In this document: one piece after another, positions 15,462 to 24,525 of the stretch
Layout: the number at the start of each line of letters is the position of its first letter
Position numbering within the stretch: position 1 is the stretch's first letter
NCBI RefSeq assembly: GCF_000702065.1
Contig: NZ_JNKN01000018.1
Location: 1-42,090 of the forward strand
From: Kandleria vitulina DSM 20405
Lineage (GTDB): Bacteria > Bacillota_I > Bacilli_A > Erysipelotrichales > Coprobacillaceae
Direction: 5' to 3'
DNA: 42,090 nucleotides
The notes under the pieces: generated by a model
Seen by the model: the letters and a program-made list of their open reading frames with translations, nothing else
Told to the model about the DNA's origin: nothing
Databases searched by the model: none
Translations under genes and position numbers: made by a program

Positions 15462-16253
15462 TTATTCACTTATTAGATAGGAAATGGCTTCATCTAGGTG
15501 TTTTACAATATGATCACTTTGTTCTTGAACATCATCGGGAGCATAAGGGAAAGTGAAGCTTTCATCTACATTATTGATCATTGGCAGATCATTCCAAGAA
15601 TCACCGATACCACCGATGACATCAGATTGAAAATACTCTTCAATAAATTTCACTCCTGCACCTTTAGAACATCCTTTAGCACAGATATCCACATGTACCT
15701 TATTGGTAAAAGCATGACAGTATGCTCCATAGTGTTTATTGATATAGTTGGCACACTCTCTTGCTTCCTGTTCCTTCCCATTTGGAAAATGAAAAGAGAA
15801 CCCGTTGTAGCTATCTTTAGTTAGTGAAGATAAATCTTTAATAAAAGGGGAGGTTTCATTAGGAATCCCTTGTAGTTTCTGTAAAAGACGACGTAGGCGT
15901 ACTTGATATCGTTTCTTCCAGTTGAACATAAGATACATCATGTTGCCATCTACCACTGATACAGCGATAGGGAACTTTTCATAGATCTCTTTTATGATTG
16001 AAAAAGGAATCTTTGATTCAAAGATCACATTCTGATTCTCATCGAGAATCATTCCACCACTGTTGACAATATAGAAATCATAGTGAATATCCACATTGTC
16101 ACTTGGAATCAATACACCATCTAAAGAGCGTCCTGTACAGATACCAAACTTATGTCCTTGTCTTTGGAAATCTTTAATGGCAAGAAGATCTTTTTCTTTA
16201 AATCCAGTATGAAAGAAGAGCGTACCATCAAAGTCGCTAGCTAATATTTTCAT
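15462..16253 (-). CDS. Cof-type HAD phosphatase
   Basis: A 263-residue cytosolic phosphatase of the HAD superfamily, class IIB cap. Motif I is ASDFDGTLF at residues 5-13 with the nucleophile and acid/base aspartates. Motif II is ICTGRS. The catalytic lysine is expected near KGAGVKFIEEYF, and motif IV is GGIGDSWNDLPMI, where most Cof proteins have GD..ND. Such enzymes dephosphorylate sugar phosphates or flavin precursors; the substrate is not readable. The ATG at 16253 was chosen because AGAGGTG lies seven bases upstream. A TTGTAT-18-TATAAT promoter stands right before it. Confidence 0.9.
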   Translation of the reverse strand: MKILASDFDGTLFFHTGFKEKDLLAIKDFQRQGHKFGICTGRSLDGVLIPSDNVDIHYDFYIVNSGGMILDENQNVIFESKIPFSIIKEIYEKFPIAVSVVDGNMMYLMFNWKKRYQVRLRRLLQKLQGIPNETSPFIKDLSSLTKDSYNGFSFHFPNGKEQEARECANYINKHYGAYCHAFTNKVHVDICAKGCSKGAGVKFIEEYFQSDVIGGIGDSWNDLPMINNVDESFTFPYAPDDVQEQSDHIVKHLDEAISYLISE

Positions 16254-16272
16254 TGTCATTCACCTCTTGATT

Positions 16273-16302
16273 ATTATAGCTTTATTGAAGAGTAGGATAC
16301 AA
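16273..16302 (-). promoter_or_regulatory. Promoter of the Cof-type phosphatase
   Basis: On the minus strand TTGTAT (16302-16297) and TATAAT (16278-16273) are 18 bases apart. Confidence 0.6.
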
Positions 16303-16410
16303 ACTATTTATGGTCAACATATAGGTAAAAATAGCGTAATATAGATGTCATCTCCTATATATAATAAGATAGGAAAAACTTTTTAAAATTAATAAAATTT
16401 ATTCAAATAG

Positions 16411-16434
16411 AATAAAAAAGCCCCAATAATGGGC
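16411..16434 (-). terminator. Minus-strand terminator-like hairpin without a gene
   Basis: On the minus strand GCCCA pairs with TGGG-GC around a short loop, then TTTTTTATT. No minus-strand gene lies upstream of it before the ATPase operon, so what it would terminate is unknown. Confidence 0.5.
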
Positions 16435-16476
16435 ATAAATTTAATATTGGCATACCCAAAAGGTAGAGTTGGCATA
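16430..16476 (+). repeat. Short direct repeats upstream of the ATPase promoter
   Basis: TTGGCATA occurs at 16447-16454 and 16469-16476, exactly 22 bases apart, with a near copy TGGGCATA at 16430-16437. They lie 53-99 bases before the ATPase -35 box and may be protein-binding sites. The rest of the 16303-16528 stretch shows no gene. Confidence 0.4.
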
Positions 16477-16528
16477 TATGCAAGATATAGTTAGCGTTTA
16501 CAATTCATTCGTGCGATATCATATTTGC

Positions 16529-16557
16529 TTGAATTTTAAATTCTTAAGGAGTATTAT
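16529..16557 (+). promoter_or_regulatory. Promoter of the V/A-ATPase operon
   Basis: TTGAAT (16529-16534) and TATTAT (16552-16557) with a 17-base spacer, 27 bases before the first ATG. Confidence 0.75.
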
Positions 16558-16584
16558 TGTAACGATTAAAAGGAGGTAGCTGTT

Positions 16585-16899
16585 ATGGACAAATTGATTC
16601 AAGATATTGTAAGTGTGGATCACAGCTGTGCTAAAGCAGTTGAAGAAGCGAAAAAGAAGAAGCAAGATGTCTCTCTTAACATGAACGATAAGAAGAAAGA
16701 AATCTATGACGACTTCGTCGCTCAATACCAAAAAACACTGGACGAAAAGAAATCTGAACTTAGTGCAAAAATTGCAGAAACTAAGAAAAAAGCAGATGAT
16801 GAATATGAAGTCTCTCTTAATAAACTCTCTGATCTCTATAAGTTGCATAAAGACGAATGGATTGATGCCATCGTAGAAAGATGCAAGGACTTATCGTAA
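16585..16899 (+). CDS. ntpF: V/A-type ATPase subunit G/H (peripheral stalk)
   Basis: A 104-residue, strongly charged coiled-coil protein: nearly every stretch from residue 15 to 85 is a Lys/Glu heptad-like helix (VEEAKKKKQDVSLNMNDKKK region). It should pair with subunit E to form the peripheral stalk that holds the catalytic head against the membrane stator. AAAAGGAGGTAGCTGTT precedes the ATG. It is the first gene of a ten-gene operon, the place NtpF holds in Enterococcus hirae. Its stop overlaps the next ATG as TAATG. The sequence is low in complexity, so the call rests on position plus coiled coil. Confidence 0.85.
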   Translation: MDKLIQDIVSVDHSCAKAVEEAKKKKQDVSLNMNDKKKEIYDDFVAQYQKTLDEKKSELSAKIAETKKKADDEYEVSLNKLSDLYKLHKDEWIDAIVERCKDLS

Positions 16900-17933
16900 T
16901 GGGATTTTCATCTAACGCAGTACTTGCAAAAGCAAGATCTATGTATTCTCATAGAATGACACCAGCCAAGTATGAAGAACTTATTCATAAAGGAAGCGTA
17001 GCAGAAATTGTTAGCTTCTTAAAAAATGAACCTTCTTACCAGGATGTCCTTGAAGAAATCAAGGAAACAAATGTACATCGTGGTCGCATTGAGTCATTGT
17101 TAAATGAACAGGCATTTATTGAAACAACAAAGATGCTTAGATATGTGCCTAAGAAGAAACAGGAATTCTATAAGCTTAGTGTCATCAAGGAAGAGATTCA
17201 TTTAATTATTGATAAAGTCAGATTAATTGATAGTGAAGTCAATGATTCCTATGATCTCAATATTCCATCTTACCTTGCACAATGTGCATCATTTGATCTT
17301 TATGGATTAATTGCGATCGATGATTATGCTACATTGTGTCAGTACATGAAAAGAACTCCATTCTATAAGGTATTAAAGAAGAATATCCCAGAAGATGGAG
17401 AAAAGGTAGATATCAACATCATGGAGTATGATTTTAAGAAAGCATACTATGATCATGTTGTTGGAGTGATAAAAAAAGAATTCAAAGGGAAAAAGCAAAA
17501 GGATCTTTTGACTATCGTCTATACAGAAATAGAACTTGAAAATATTTCTAAGATCTATCGATTAAAGAAATATTTCAATGTGACAGAAGAACAGATCAGA
17601 GGATGTCTGATCACTGATTACTGTCGTCTATCTGATAGCATGATGGATATGCTTATTAAAGCAAAAGATGCTGAAGATATGCTGAAGAAGCTTTCTTCAT
17701 CTTCATATAAATTCTATGTAGATGAAAAAGACTTTGTTTACATCGAGTACTATGCTGAAAAGATAAAATATCATTTAGCTAAGAGATATATGAGATTCTC
17801 AACAGATCCATCTCTTGTCTATATGACATATGCGATTGTGCATAGGATAGAGATAAATAATCTTATTCACATTATTGAAGGAATAAGATATGGAGAATCA
17901 GCAGAGCGTATCAAAGCTATGCTGATCTACTAA
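16899..17933 (+). CDS. ntpC: V/A-type ATPase subunit C
   Basis: A 344-residue helical subunit that links the central rotor axle (D/F) to the membrane ring, like subunit d of eukaryotic V-ATPase. The N-terminus NAVLAKARSMYSHRMTPAKYEELIHKGSVAEIVSFL is a typical family opening, and EIELENISKIYRLKKYF in the middle matches the repeated helical bundle. The ATG at 16899 shares bases with the preceding stop; AAGGAC lies eight bases upstream. A start at 16881 inside the previous gene was rejected. It sits second in the operon, earlier than in Enterococcus hirae. Confidence 0.92.
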   Translation: MGFSSNAVLAKARSMYSHRMTPAKYEELIHKGSVAEIVSFLKNEPSYQDVLEEIKETNVHRGRIESLLNEQAFIETTKMLRYVPKKKQEFYKLSVIKEEIHLIIDKVRLIDSEVNDSYDLNIPSYLAQCASFDLYGLIAIDDYATLCQYMKRTPFYKVLKKNIPEDGEKVDINIMEYDFKKAYYDHVVGVIKKEFKGKKQKDLLTIVYTEIELENISKIYRLKKYFNVTEEQIRGCLITDYCRLSDSMMDMLIKAKDAEDMLKKLSSSSYKFYVDEKDFVYIEYYAEKIKYHLAKRYMRFSTDPSLVYMTYAIVHRIEINNLIHIIEGIRYGESAERIKAMLIY

Positions 17934-17949
17934 GAGGGAGATTGAATTT

Positions 17950-19461
17950 ATGGCAATAGAACAAATGGAATTGTTGAATCTGACTTTTCCTAAGAAAGAA
18001 CTTAAGCCGATTCTTGCATTAATGCAGGACAATGAGCATTTTGCTCCAATTTTGGCTAATAAGGTCATGAACAATGTCAAAGGTGTTGCATCTCTTAAAA
18101 GAAATGAAGAGCTAGCTAAACAGCTAGAACGCTTAAGAGAAATTGCATCACATATCAATCTTGAGCTTAATGAAGCAAAAGGTGAAGACAAAGACCTTGC
18201 CGTTTCGGAAGAAATTCTTTCTTCAGTAGAAAAAGAAGTAAGCCAGATCATCAAGAATAAAGAGCAGCTCGCTGAAGAGCTTGAAGAAAATAAGGCAGCC
18301 TTAGGATTAATAGGAGCCTTACAGGCATCACATGTTAATATTGATGAATTAAAATCAACAAAGTATATCGTAACAAGAGTTGGACGTATTCGTCTAAAAG
18401 ATGAACACAAGCTCTCTTATTACCATTCTAAACAGGTGATGTATTACAAATTAGGACAGACAGCAAAGCATGTTTACTGTCTATACACAACAACAAAACA
18501 TGCAATTGTACAAATTGATAACATCTTCTCATCAATGGGATTCAAGGAAATTGAACTTCCAGACTTCATCCATGGGACAATTGATAGTGCCAAAGATGAA
18601 CTTCAGGAAGAAATCAAAGGAATGGAATCTTATATCAAGAGCGCTGATGAGAAACTAGAAGTTATTAAACTTCGTTATCAGGATACATTATCAGATCTTT
18701 ATGCAAGTCTATATACGATGAATGAAAGAGAAAAAGAAAAAGACTTCATCGTAGATTATTCCACAGTCTATGGTCTCGCAGGATTTATTCCTAAAAGAAA
18801 TGGGACTGACTTTAAGAATAAGCTTACTGCATTAAATGCAGATATCCGTGTTCTACCATGTGATATGTATGAAGATCAGGGTGTGATTGCACCAACAATT
18901 ACTTATAACTATTTCTTTGCAAAACCATTCGAAATGATTTCAAAGGTCAAAGAGAAAGAAAGAGTAGATACAACATTAGCTTATGCAATGATGTACATTC
19001 TTACTTTCATGTTGTTATTGGGAGATTTAGGTGTAGGAGCTGTACTTCTTGTATTAGGATTAATGATGCATAAGAAGAAAATTGGACAGCTATTAGAAGT
19101 GCTTGGTATTTCTACAGCAATCGGTGGATTGCTTTATGGAAATGTCTTCTATGCACATAATCTATATCCTTCACTCATTCCTCAAGGAGATGTTGTTTTA
19201 CGTTATATTAATGCAGTGATTCTTCTTTTTGTAGGATCATTTATCATTAACACAGCGAAAACAATCTACAATGAAAACAGAGTTGTAGATAAAGTCTTCT
19301 CATTCAATGGTTTTGTAGGTATCATGATTGTTCTTGCAATCATGTCCTATATCCTCATCAGCATCGATACACATATCGTGGTTTCTGTTATGCCCGTGAT
19401 TGTGATTGTTGCATTAGGTATCATTACCATTCTAATGAAAAAGATGATGCATAAGAAATAA
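17950..19461 (+). CDS. V/A-type ATPase subunit I paralogue, C-terminally short
   Basis: A 503-residue relative of the stator/ion-channel subunit. Residues 1-335 are the cytosolic arm with coiled coils (about 60-115 and 210-260). The membrane part begins near 340 (TTLAYAMMYILTFMLLLGDLGVG) and keeps the family GD motif, then has about four to five further helices before ending in MKKMMHKK. Compared with the full-length copy directly downstream it lacks roughly the last 130 residues, including the TM7 region with the essential arginine (SFLRVGG in the other copy). Both copies begin alike (MAIEQMELLNLTFPK here, MAIAKLKLVEIEFPK there), so they arose by duplication. It is in frame, with AGAGGGAG upstream, and is not obviously decayed. 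Confidence 0.85.
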   Translation: MAIEQMELLNLTFPKKELKPILALMQDNEHFAPILANKVMNNVKGVASLKRNEELAKQLERLREIASHINLELNEAKGEDKDLAVSEEILSSVEKEVSQIIKNKEQLAEELEENKAALGLIGALQASHVNIDELKSTKYIVTRVGRIRLKDEHKLSYYHSKQVMYYKLGQTAKHVYCLYTTTKHAIVQIDNIFSSMGFKEIELPDFIHGTIDSAKDELQEEIKGMESYIKSADEKLEVIKLRYQDTLSDLYASLYTMNEREKEKDFIVDYSTVYGLAGFIPKRNGTDFKNKLTALNADIRVLPCDMYEDQGVIAPTITYNYFFAKPFEMISKVKEKERVDTTLAYAMMYILTFMLLLGDLGVGAVLLVLGLMMHKKKIGQLLEVLGISTAIGGLLYGNVFYAHNLYPSLIPQGDVVLRYINAVILLFVGSFIINTAKTIYNENRVVDKVFSFNGFVGIMIVLAIMSYILISIDTHIVVSVMPVIVIVALGIITILMKKMMHKK

Positions 19462-19474
19462 GGAAGGAGATTAT

Positions 19475-21379
19475 ATGGCAATAGCAAAATTGAAGCTTGT
19501 GGAAATTGAGTTTCCAAAGAGTCAGAGTAGTGTCATTCTTTCCAAATTGATCAATAGAGATGATTTTCATCCTGAACCGGCATCAAAGTTTGCGGATCGT
19601 GTAAGAGGCTTAACAACATTAAAGAATGCTAGCCACTTCGCTGATCTTCTTTCAAGAATGGAAGAAGCAAAGCAGACTTGTGGATTCAAGTATGAAGAAG
19701 CAGCACCAGCTTTCATGAGTATTGCGGAAGCGGATCAGGCTTTCTTGGAAGTTGCTGATCAGGTAACAAAAATAAACATGCTCAAAAAAGATCTGGAAGA
19801 AATGATTGAAGAAAATGAGTTGACTATCAAGCAGCTCACACCAATGGCAAATGATGATGCTATGGATTTCGACAACATTTTTACAAGCAAATATCTAGAA
19901 GTAAGATATGGACAGATGCCAGTGCACAATGTCGATAAGCTTTCTTTCTATGATAATCAGATTTTCTTGTTTAAGTCATTCTACAAAGATGCACATACCT
20001 GCTACTGTTTCTATGTGACAACACATGAAAAAGCACCAGAAGTTGATAACATCTTCTCTTCATTGTTCTTTGAACGTATTCACATTCCTGATTATGTTCA
20101 TGGAACACCAAAGAAGGCAATTGAAAGTCTTCAGGAAGAAATTGATTTAGCAAGAAAGAATATTGATAAATATGAAAAGCATAAGCAGCAGCTGATTGAA
20201 TCACATCAGGAAGAACTTTCAGTGATCTATGCGACATGCAAGGATCGTGCTTCTACTTCAGAAGCAGAGAAGTTCGTAGTTGTATTTGGTAACATGGCTG
20301 CTATCTATGGATTCTGTGAAAAGAAAGTGGCTAAACTGCTTACTAATGAATTAGCTGGCTATGAGAAAGTCACTGTAAACATTAAGCCAGCGATGGGAGA
20401 TTCTCGTTTAACACCGCCAACATTGCTTAAGAACAATTGGTTCTCTAAGCCATTCAGATTGTTTGTGGAGATGTACGGGGTACCTTCCTATACTGACTTT
20501 GATCCAACAAACTTTGTCGCAATCACTTATACATTGCTATTTGGTATTATGTTTGGTGATGTCGGACAAGGTCTTGTACTTGCCATTGTCGGTTTCTTGT
20601 TTGCTAAGCTTAAAGGCATTAAGCTTGGTGAAGTCGGAATGCGCATTGGCTTATCTTCCATTATCTTCGGGTTCTTCTTTGGTTCAGTATTTGGTAATGA
20701 AGAAGTACTGACATTCATGCCACACTTTGTACCAATGGAATCAAAGAATACAATGCCGCTTCTTGAAGCTGCCATTGGTATCGGGGTTGTATTGATTATC
20801 ATTTCCATGATGTTCAACACATACTTGAACTTGAAGAAAAAACATTGGGGAGAATTCTTCTTCTCACAAAATGGTGTTAGTGGATTAAGTTTCTATATAT
20901 CCATTATCATCTTGGCATTAAATAGTCTTATGGGATTACAGCTTCCATTAGGTTTACCATTTATACTCATATTTACAATTCTTCCAATCTTGCTTATTTT
21001 CTTGAAAGAACCTCTTTCAAGAAAGATTGAAGGATTCAAGATGTTCCCAGAAGGATTTGGAAGCTTCTTTACGGAAGGCTTCTTCGAATTATTTGATATT
21101 GTATTAACATTCATTACGAATACAATGTCATTCTTGCGTGTAGGTGGATTCGTCTTATCACATGCAGGTATGATGCTTGTTGTCTATACATTAGCCAACA
21201 AGATGGGTGGACCTGGATATTGGATTACCTTAGTTATCGGAAATATCTTCGTTATGGTACTTGAAGGTATGATTGTAGGTATTCAGGTATTACGATTAGA
21301 ATTTTATGAAATGTTCTCTCGTTACTATGAAGGTAATGGGATTCCATTTACTAGCATAAAAGATATATTAAAGAAATAA
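19475..21379 (+). CDS. ntpI: V/A-type ATPase subunit I, full length
   Basis: A 634-residue stator subunit that forms the ion half-channels. Residues 1-350 are the cytosolic arm; about eight membrane helices follow. The first contains FGIMFGDVGQGL, the family signature. Near residue 540 the sequence EGFFELFDIVLTFITNT is followed by SFLRVGGFVLSHAGMM, where the arginine is the essential residue that discharges the rotor glutamates. The final helix IQVLRLEFYEMFSRYYEGNG and the tail GIPFTSI are also typical. AAGGAAGGAG precedes the ATG, 13 bases after the short paralogue. This copy alone has everything needed for ion transport. Confidence 0.95.
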   Translation: MAIAKLKLVEIEFPKSQSSVILSKLINRDDFHPEPASKFADRVRGLTTLKNASHFADLLSRMEEAKQTCGFKYEEAAPAFMSIAEADQAFLEVADQVTKINMLKKDLEEMIEENELTIKQLTPMANDDAMDFDNIFTSKYLEVRYGQMPVHNVDKLSFYDNQIFLFKSFYKDAHTCYCFYVTTHEKAPEVDNIFSSLFFERIHIPDYVHGTPKKAIESLQEEIDLARKNIDKYEKHKQQLIESHQEELSVIYATCKDRASTSEAEKFVVVFGNMAAIYGFCEKKVAKLLTNELAGYEKVTVNIKPAMGDSRLTPPTLLKNNWFSKPFRLFVEMYGVPSYTDFDPTNFVAITYTLLFGIMFGDVGQGLVLAIVGFLFAKLKGIKLGEVGMRIGLSSIIFGFFFGSVFGNEEVLTFMPHFVPMESKNTMPLLEAAIGIGVVLIIISMMFNTYLNLKKKHWGEFFFSQNGVSGLSFYISIIILALNSLMGLQLPLGLPFILIFTILPILLIFLKEPLSRKIEGFKMFPEGFGSFFTEGFFELFDIVLTFITNTMSFLRVGGFVLSHAGMMLVVYTLANKMGGPGYWITLVIGNIFVMVLEGMIVGIQVLRLEFYEMFSRYYEGNGIPFTSIKDILKK

Positions 21380-21393
21380 GGAGAAATTGAATT

Positions 21394-21819
21394 ATGTTAA
21401 CATTTATCTTACCAGTAATCGTCGTTATTGCACTTACTTTACCACTTATCGCAGTATTTAACGGAAAGGTGAACGCTGCTAGCGCTAAAAAACGTTTAGC
21501 CTTACATGTAGCCGGATTCTTTGGTGCATGTGCATTCGTATTATTAGCTTCTGCTGCTAACTCACCAATCTTCGCCGCTGGTGCTAACCAGATCACTGGT
21601 ACATTAGCTCAGGGTCTTGGATTTATCTCTGCTGCATTAGCAACTGGTATGTCAGCATTAGGTGCTGGTATTGCCGTAGCTGCTGCTGCACCTGCTGCTA
21701 TTGGTGCTTTCTCTGAAAACTCAGAAAACTTTGGTAGAGCATTGATCTTCGTTGCCTTAGGTGAAGGTGTTGCCATCTATGGTCTATTAATCTCTATCTT
21801 AATTATCAACGCATTATAG
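21394..21819 (+). CDS. ntpK: V/A-type ATPase subunit K (rotor proteolipid)
   Basis: A 141-residue membrane protein with four helices, near 3-22, 36-55, 72-105 and 115-138. The second hairpin contains the glycine/alanine-rich helix typical of c subunits (GMSALGAGIAVAAAAPAAIG) and the ion-binding Glu124 in ALGEGVAIYGL. The first hairpin has no membrane carboxylate, so there is one ion site per four helices, as in NtpK of Enterococcus hirae. The residues next to Glu124 do not include the Thr/Tyr pair of that sodium enzyme, so the coupling ion cannot be decided. AAGGAG lies nine bases upstream. Confidence 0.92.
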   Translation: MLTFILPVIVVIALTLPLIAVFNGKVNAASAKKRLALHVAGFFGACAFVLLASAANSPIFAAGANQITGTLAQGLGFISAALATGMSALGAGIAVAAAAPAAIGAFSENSENFGRALIFVALGEGVAIYGLLISILIINAL

Positions 21820-21829
21820 GAGTTCAGAG

Positions 21830-22138
21830 ATGAAGTTCTATTTGATCAGTGATAACATCGATACATTGACAGCTATGAGATTAGTGGGTATCGAAGGAGA
21901 AGTTGTACATGAACGTCATGAATTTCTTTCTCTTCTTGAAGAAAAGATGAAACAGAAAGATATTGCAGTTATCCTTGTGACAACCAAACTGATTGAATTA
22001 GCACCGGATGTTATTTCTGAAATTAAATTAAAACAGCCAGAACCTCTGATTACAGAAATTCCTGATAGACATGGTCACTCTAAGATTGGTGAAGCTATCG
22101 ATGGATATGTATCAGAAGCCATTGGCGTAAAATTATAG
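21830..22138 (+). CDS. ntpG: V/A-type ATPase subunit F
   Basis: A 102-residue soluble rotor subunit that binds subunit D in the central axle. The fold pattern is typical: MKFYLISDNIDTLTAMRLVGIEG at the start, a middle strand IAVILVTTKL, and ITEIPDRHGHSK near residue 75, close to the standard IPxxxG segment, ending in YVSEAIGVKL. GGAGTTCAGAG precedes the ATG, ten bases after subunit K. Confidence 0.92.
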   Translation: MKFYLISDNIDTLTAMRLVGIEGEVVHERHEFLSLLEEKMKQKDIAVILVTTKLIELAPDVISEIKLKQPEPLITEIPDRHGHSKIGEAIDGYVSEAIGVKL

Positions 22139-22148
22139 GAGAGAGATT

Positions 22149-22739
22149 ATGCAGGATACAGAGATTTTTCTTTCTATGAAGAAAGAAATTGAAGCAGAGT
22201 CTCAGAAAGAAATTGATGCGATCATGGCTGAAGTAAAAGCCATGGAAGATGAAGCTATGGTTTCTATGCAGAAAGAAGCAAAGAAAGATGCTGATCTACG
22301 CTTAAAACAGGAACTTGATGATATTCAGTCACAAGCTTCACAGGAAATTTCTGAAACTCATACACAAAGAACAAAGGCACTTATCGCTAAAAGAGATGAG
22401 TATGTAAAAACAATCTTCGATGCCGCAAGAGAAAAGCTTGTTGCTTTTACGACAACACCAGAATATGGTGAATATCTTTCTCGTAAAGCTAAGGCGGCTA
22501 GCGAAGAAGATATGTCTGAACCAGTTCTTATGATTAGAAGTGAAGATCTTCATTATGTAGATATGATCAAAGAGAACTATGGTAAAGATCTTCAAGTTGA
22601 AGAAACATCAGACATTACAATTGGTGGATTTATCCTAAAAGATCAGGTTACATCAGTTGTAGTAGATGAAACATTAGAATTTGCATTGGAAAATCAGAGA
22701 GGCTGGTTCGCAGCTCATTCTGGTTTAATGATTAAATAG
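22149..22739 (+). CDS. ntpE: V/A-type ATPase subunit E (peripheral stalk)
   Basis: A 196-residue protein with a long charged N-terminal helix (about residues 8-80, alternating Glu/Lys and Met) that pairs with the G/H subunit, and a globular C-terminal domain (TSDITIGGFILKDQ, family pattern) that attaches to subunit B. The C-terminus ENQRGWFAAHSGLMIK is shorter than usual. AGGAGAGAGATT precedes the ATG. The stop is followed closely by subunit A. Confidence 0.9.
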   Translation: MQDTEIFLSMKKEIEAESQKEIDAIMAEVKAMEDEAMVSMQKEAKKDADLRLKQELDDIQSQASQEISETHTQRTKALIAKRDEYVKTIFDAAREKLVAFTTTPEYGEYLSRKAKAASEEDMSEPVLMIRSEDLHYVDMIKENYGKDLQVEETSDITIGGFILKDQVTSVVVDETLEFALENQRGWFAAHSGLMIK

Positions 22740-22759
22740 TGTGGAAAGGGGAAAGAGAT

Positions 22760-24514
22760 ATGAATAATCAGGATGTTATTTATTCAATCAATGGACCCGT
22801 TGTAACAGTTAAGAACTCAGATACATTCTCTATGCAGGAAATGGTTTATGTCGGTCATGCAAGACTGATGTCTGAAGTTATCTCTATTTCAAAAGAAAAG
22901 ACTGTCATCCAGGTTTATGAGTCCACTACTGGACTTAGACCTGGTGAACCAGTATATCCTACTGGACAGCCTATCTCAGTTACACTTGGGCCTGGTATTT
23001 TAAGAAATATCTTCGATGGGGTAGAAAGACCTCTTGAAGAAATTGCGAAAGAAAGTGGCGCATTTATTCCTACAGGAAGCCACGTAGAACCTTTGGACAC
23101 ACAGAAATTATGGGATGTTACACTTTGTGTAAAAGAAGGAGATCAAGTAGAAGGTGGAGATGTCTATGCGACAGTTCCAGAAACTGATCTTATCACTCAT
23201 AAATGTATGGTACCTCCATATGTAAAGGGGACTATCAAGGAAGTAAAAGAAAACGGTCAGTATCGTATCAATGATACTGTTGTCGTTTTAACATTAGAAG
23301 ATGGTACTGATCTTAACTTGACATTATGCCAGAAATGGGCAATCAAGCAGCCAAGACCAGTAAAGAAGAGATTACCAATCTCTATGCCTTTAGTAACAGG
23401 ACAGCGTGTTATTGATACATTGTTCCCAATTGCTAAAGGGGGAACAGCAGCTATCCCAGGTGGATTTGGTACTGGTAAAACAATGACACAGCACCAGCTA
23501 GCTAAATGGTGTGATGCGGACATCATCGTCTATGTAGGATGTGGTGAACGTGGAAACGAAATGACTCAGGTTCTTGAAGAATTTAGAGAATTGATTGATC
23601 CTAAGTCAAATAAGCCATTAGTTGATCGTACTGTTCTTATTGCCAATACATCAAACATGCCAGTTGCCGCTCGTGAAGCATCCATCTATACAGGTGTAAC
23701 ACTTGCAGAATACTATCGTGATATGGGATACCATGTTGCGATCATGGCAGACTCTACTTCTCGTTGGGCAGAAGCATTACGAGAAATCTCAGGTCGTCTT
23801 GAAGAAATGCCAGCTGAAGAAGGATTCCCAGCTTATCTTCCTTCAAGATTATCACAGTTCTATGAAAGAGCTGGATACATGGAAAACCTTAATGATACAA
23901 AAGGTTCCGTATCAATCATCGGTGCCGTATCACCACAGGGTTCTGATTTCTCTGAACCAGTTACACAGAATACAAAACGTTTCGTACGTACATTCTGGGC
24001 ATTGGATAAAGCGTTAGCTTATGCTAGACATTACTTTGCGATCAATTGGAATCAGTCATACTCAGAATATATTCCTGATCTTGAAAGATGGTATAGCAAA
24101 AATGTTGGACCTAAGTTCATGCAGGACCGTCAGGCGCTTTCTTCAATCTTAGCGGAAGAAAACAAGCTTCAGGAAATCGTTCAGTTAATGGGTAGCGATG
24201 TCTTACCTGACGATCAGAAATTAACAATGGAAATTGCCCGAGTTGTCCGTGTAGGATACCTTCAGCAGAATGCTTTCCATAAAGATGATACTTATGTACC
24301 ACTTGAAAAACAGTTAAAGATGATGGAAGTCATCGTTTACTTATATAAAAAATGCCAGGAAGTTGTCATGGATGGTAAACCTATTCGTCAGCTTATTGAA
24401 ACAGGCATTTTCGATGATGTTGTTAAAATCAAATATGATGTTCCAAACGATCATCTAGAATTATTTGATGACTACTATAAAAAGATTGATGCAGTTTGTG
24501 CATCTATTGACTAG
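22760..24514 (+). CDS. ntpA: V/A-type ATPase catalytic subunit A
   Basis: The ATP-hydrolysing subunit, 584 residues, standard length. The P-loop is GGFGTGKT (234-241). The inserted non-homologous region between the N-terminal barrel and the nucleotide domain (about 110-190), a hallmark of A subunits, is present. The catalytic glutamate lies in [17 protein letters not shown] and the Walker B in [21 protein letters not shown]. The ATG at 22760 is preceded by AAAGGGGAAAGAGAT; an in-frame GTG at 22739 overlapping the previous stop was rejected because that ribosome binding site would fall inside the gene. Three copies alternate with three B subunits in the head. Confidence 0.96.
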   Translation: MNNQDVIYSINGPVVTVKNSDTFSMQEMVYVGHARLMSEVISISKEKTVIQVYESTTGLRPGEPVYPTGQPISVTLGPGILRNIFDGVERPLEEIAKESGAFIPTGSHVEPLDTQKLWDVTLCVKEGDQVEGGDVYATVPETDLITHKCMVPPYVKGTIKEVKENGQYRINDTVVVLTLEDGTDLNLTLCQKWAIKQPRPVKKRLPISMPLVTGQRVIDTLFPIAKGGTAAIPGGFGTGKTMTQHQLAKWCDADIIVYVGCGERGNEMTQVLEEFRELIDPKSNKPLVDRTVLIANTSNMPVAAREASIYTGVTLAEYYRDMGYHVAIMADSTSRWAEALREISGRLEEMPAEEGFPAYLPSRLSQFYERAGYMENLNDTKGSVSIIGAVSPQGSDFSEPVTQNTKRFVRTFWALDKALAYARHYFAINWNQSYSEYIPDLERWYSKNVGPKFMQDRQALSSILAEENKLQEIVQLMGSDVLPDDQKLTMEIARVVRVGYLQQNAFHKDDTYVPLEKQLKMMEVIVYLYKKCQEVVMDGKPIRQLIETGIFDDVVKIKYDVPNDHLELFDDYYKKIDAVCASID

Positions 24515-24525
24515 GAGGAAGTTAT

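Noticed and set aside
17898-18410. Open frame of 170 codons on the minus strand over subunit I
   Set aside because: It is antisense to the conserved N-terminal arm of the short subunit I and is serine-rich only because of the codons of that coiled coil.
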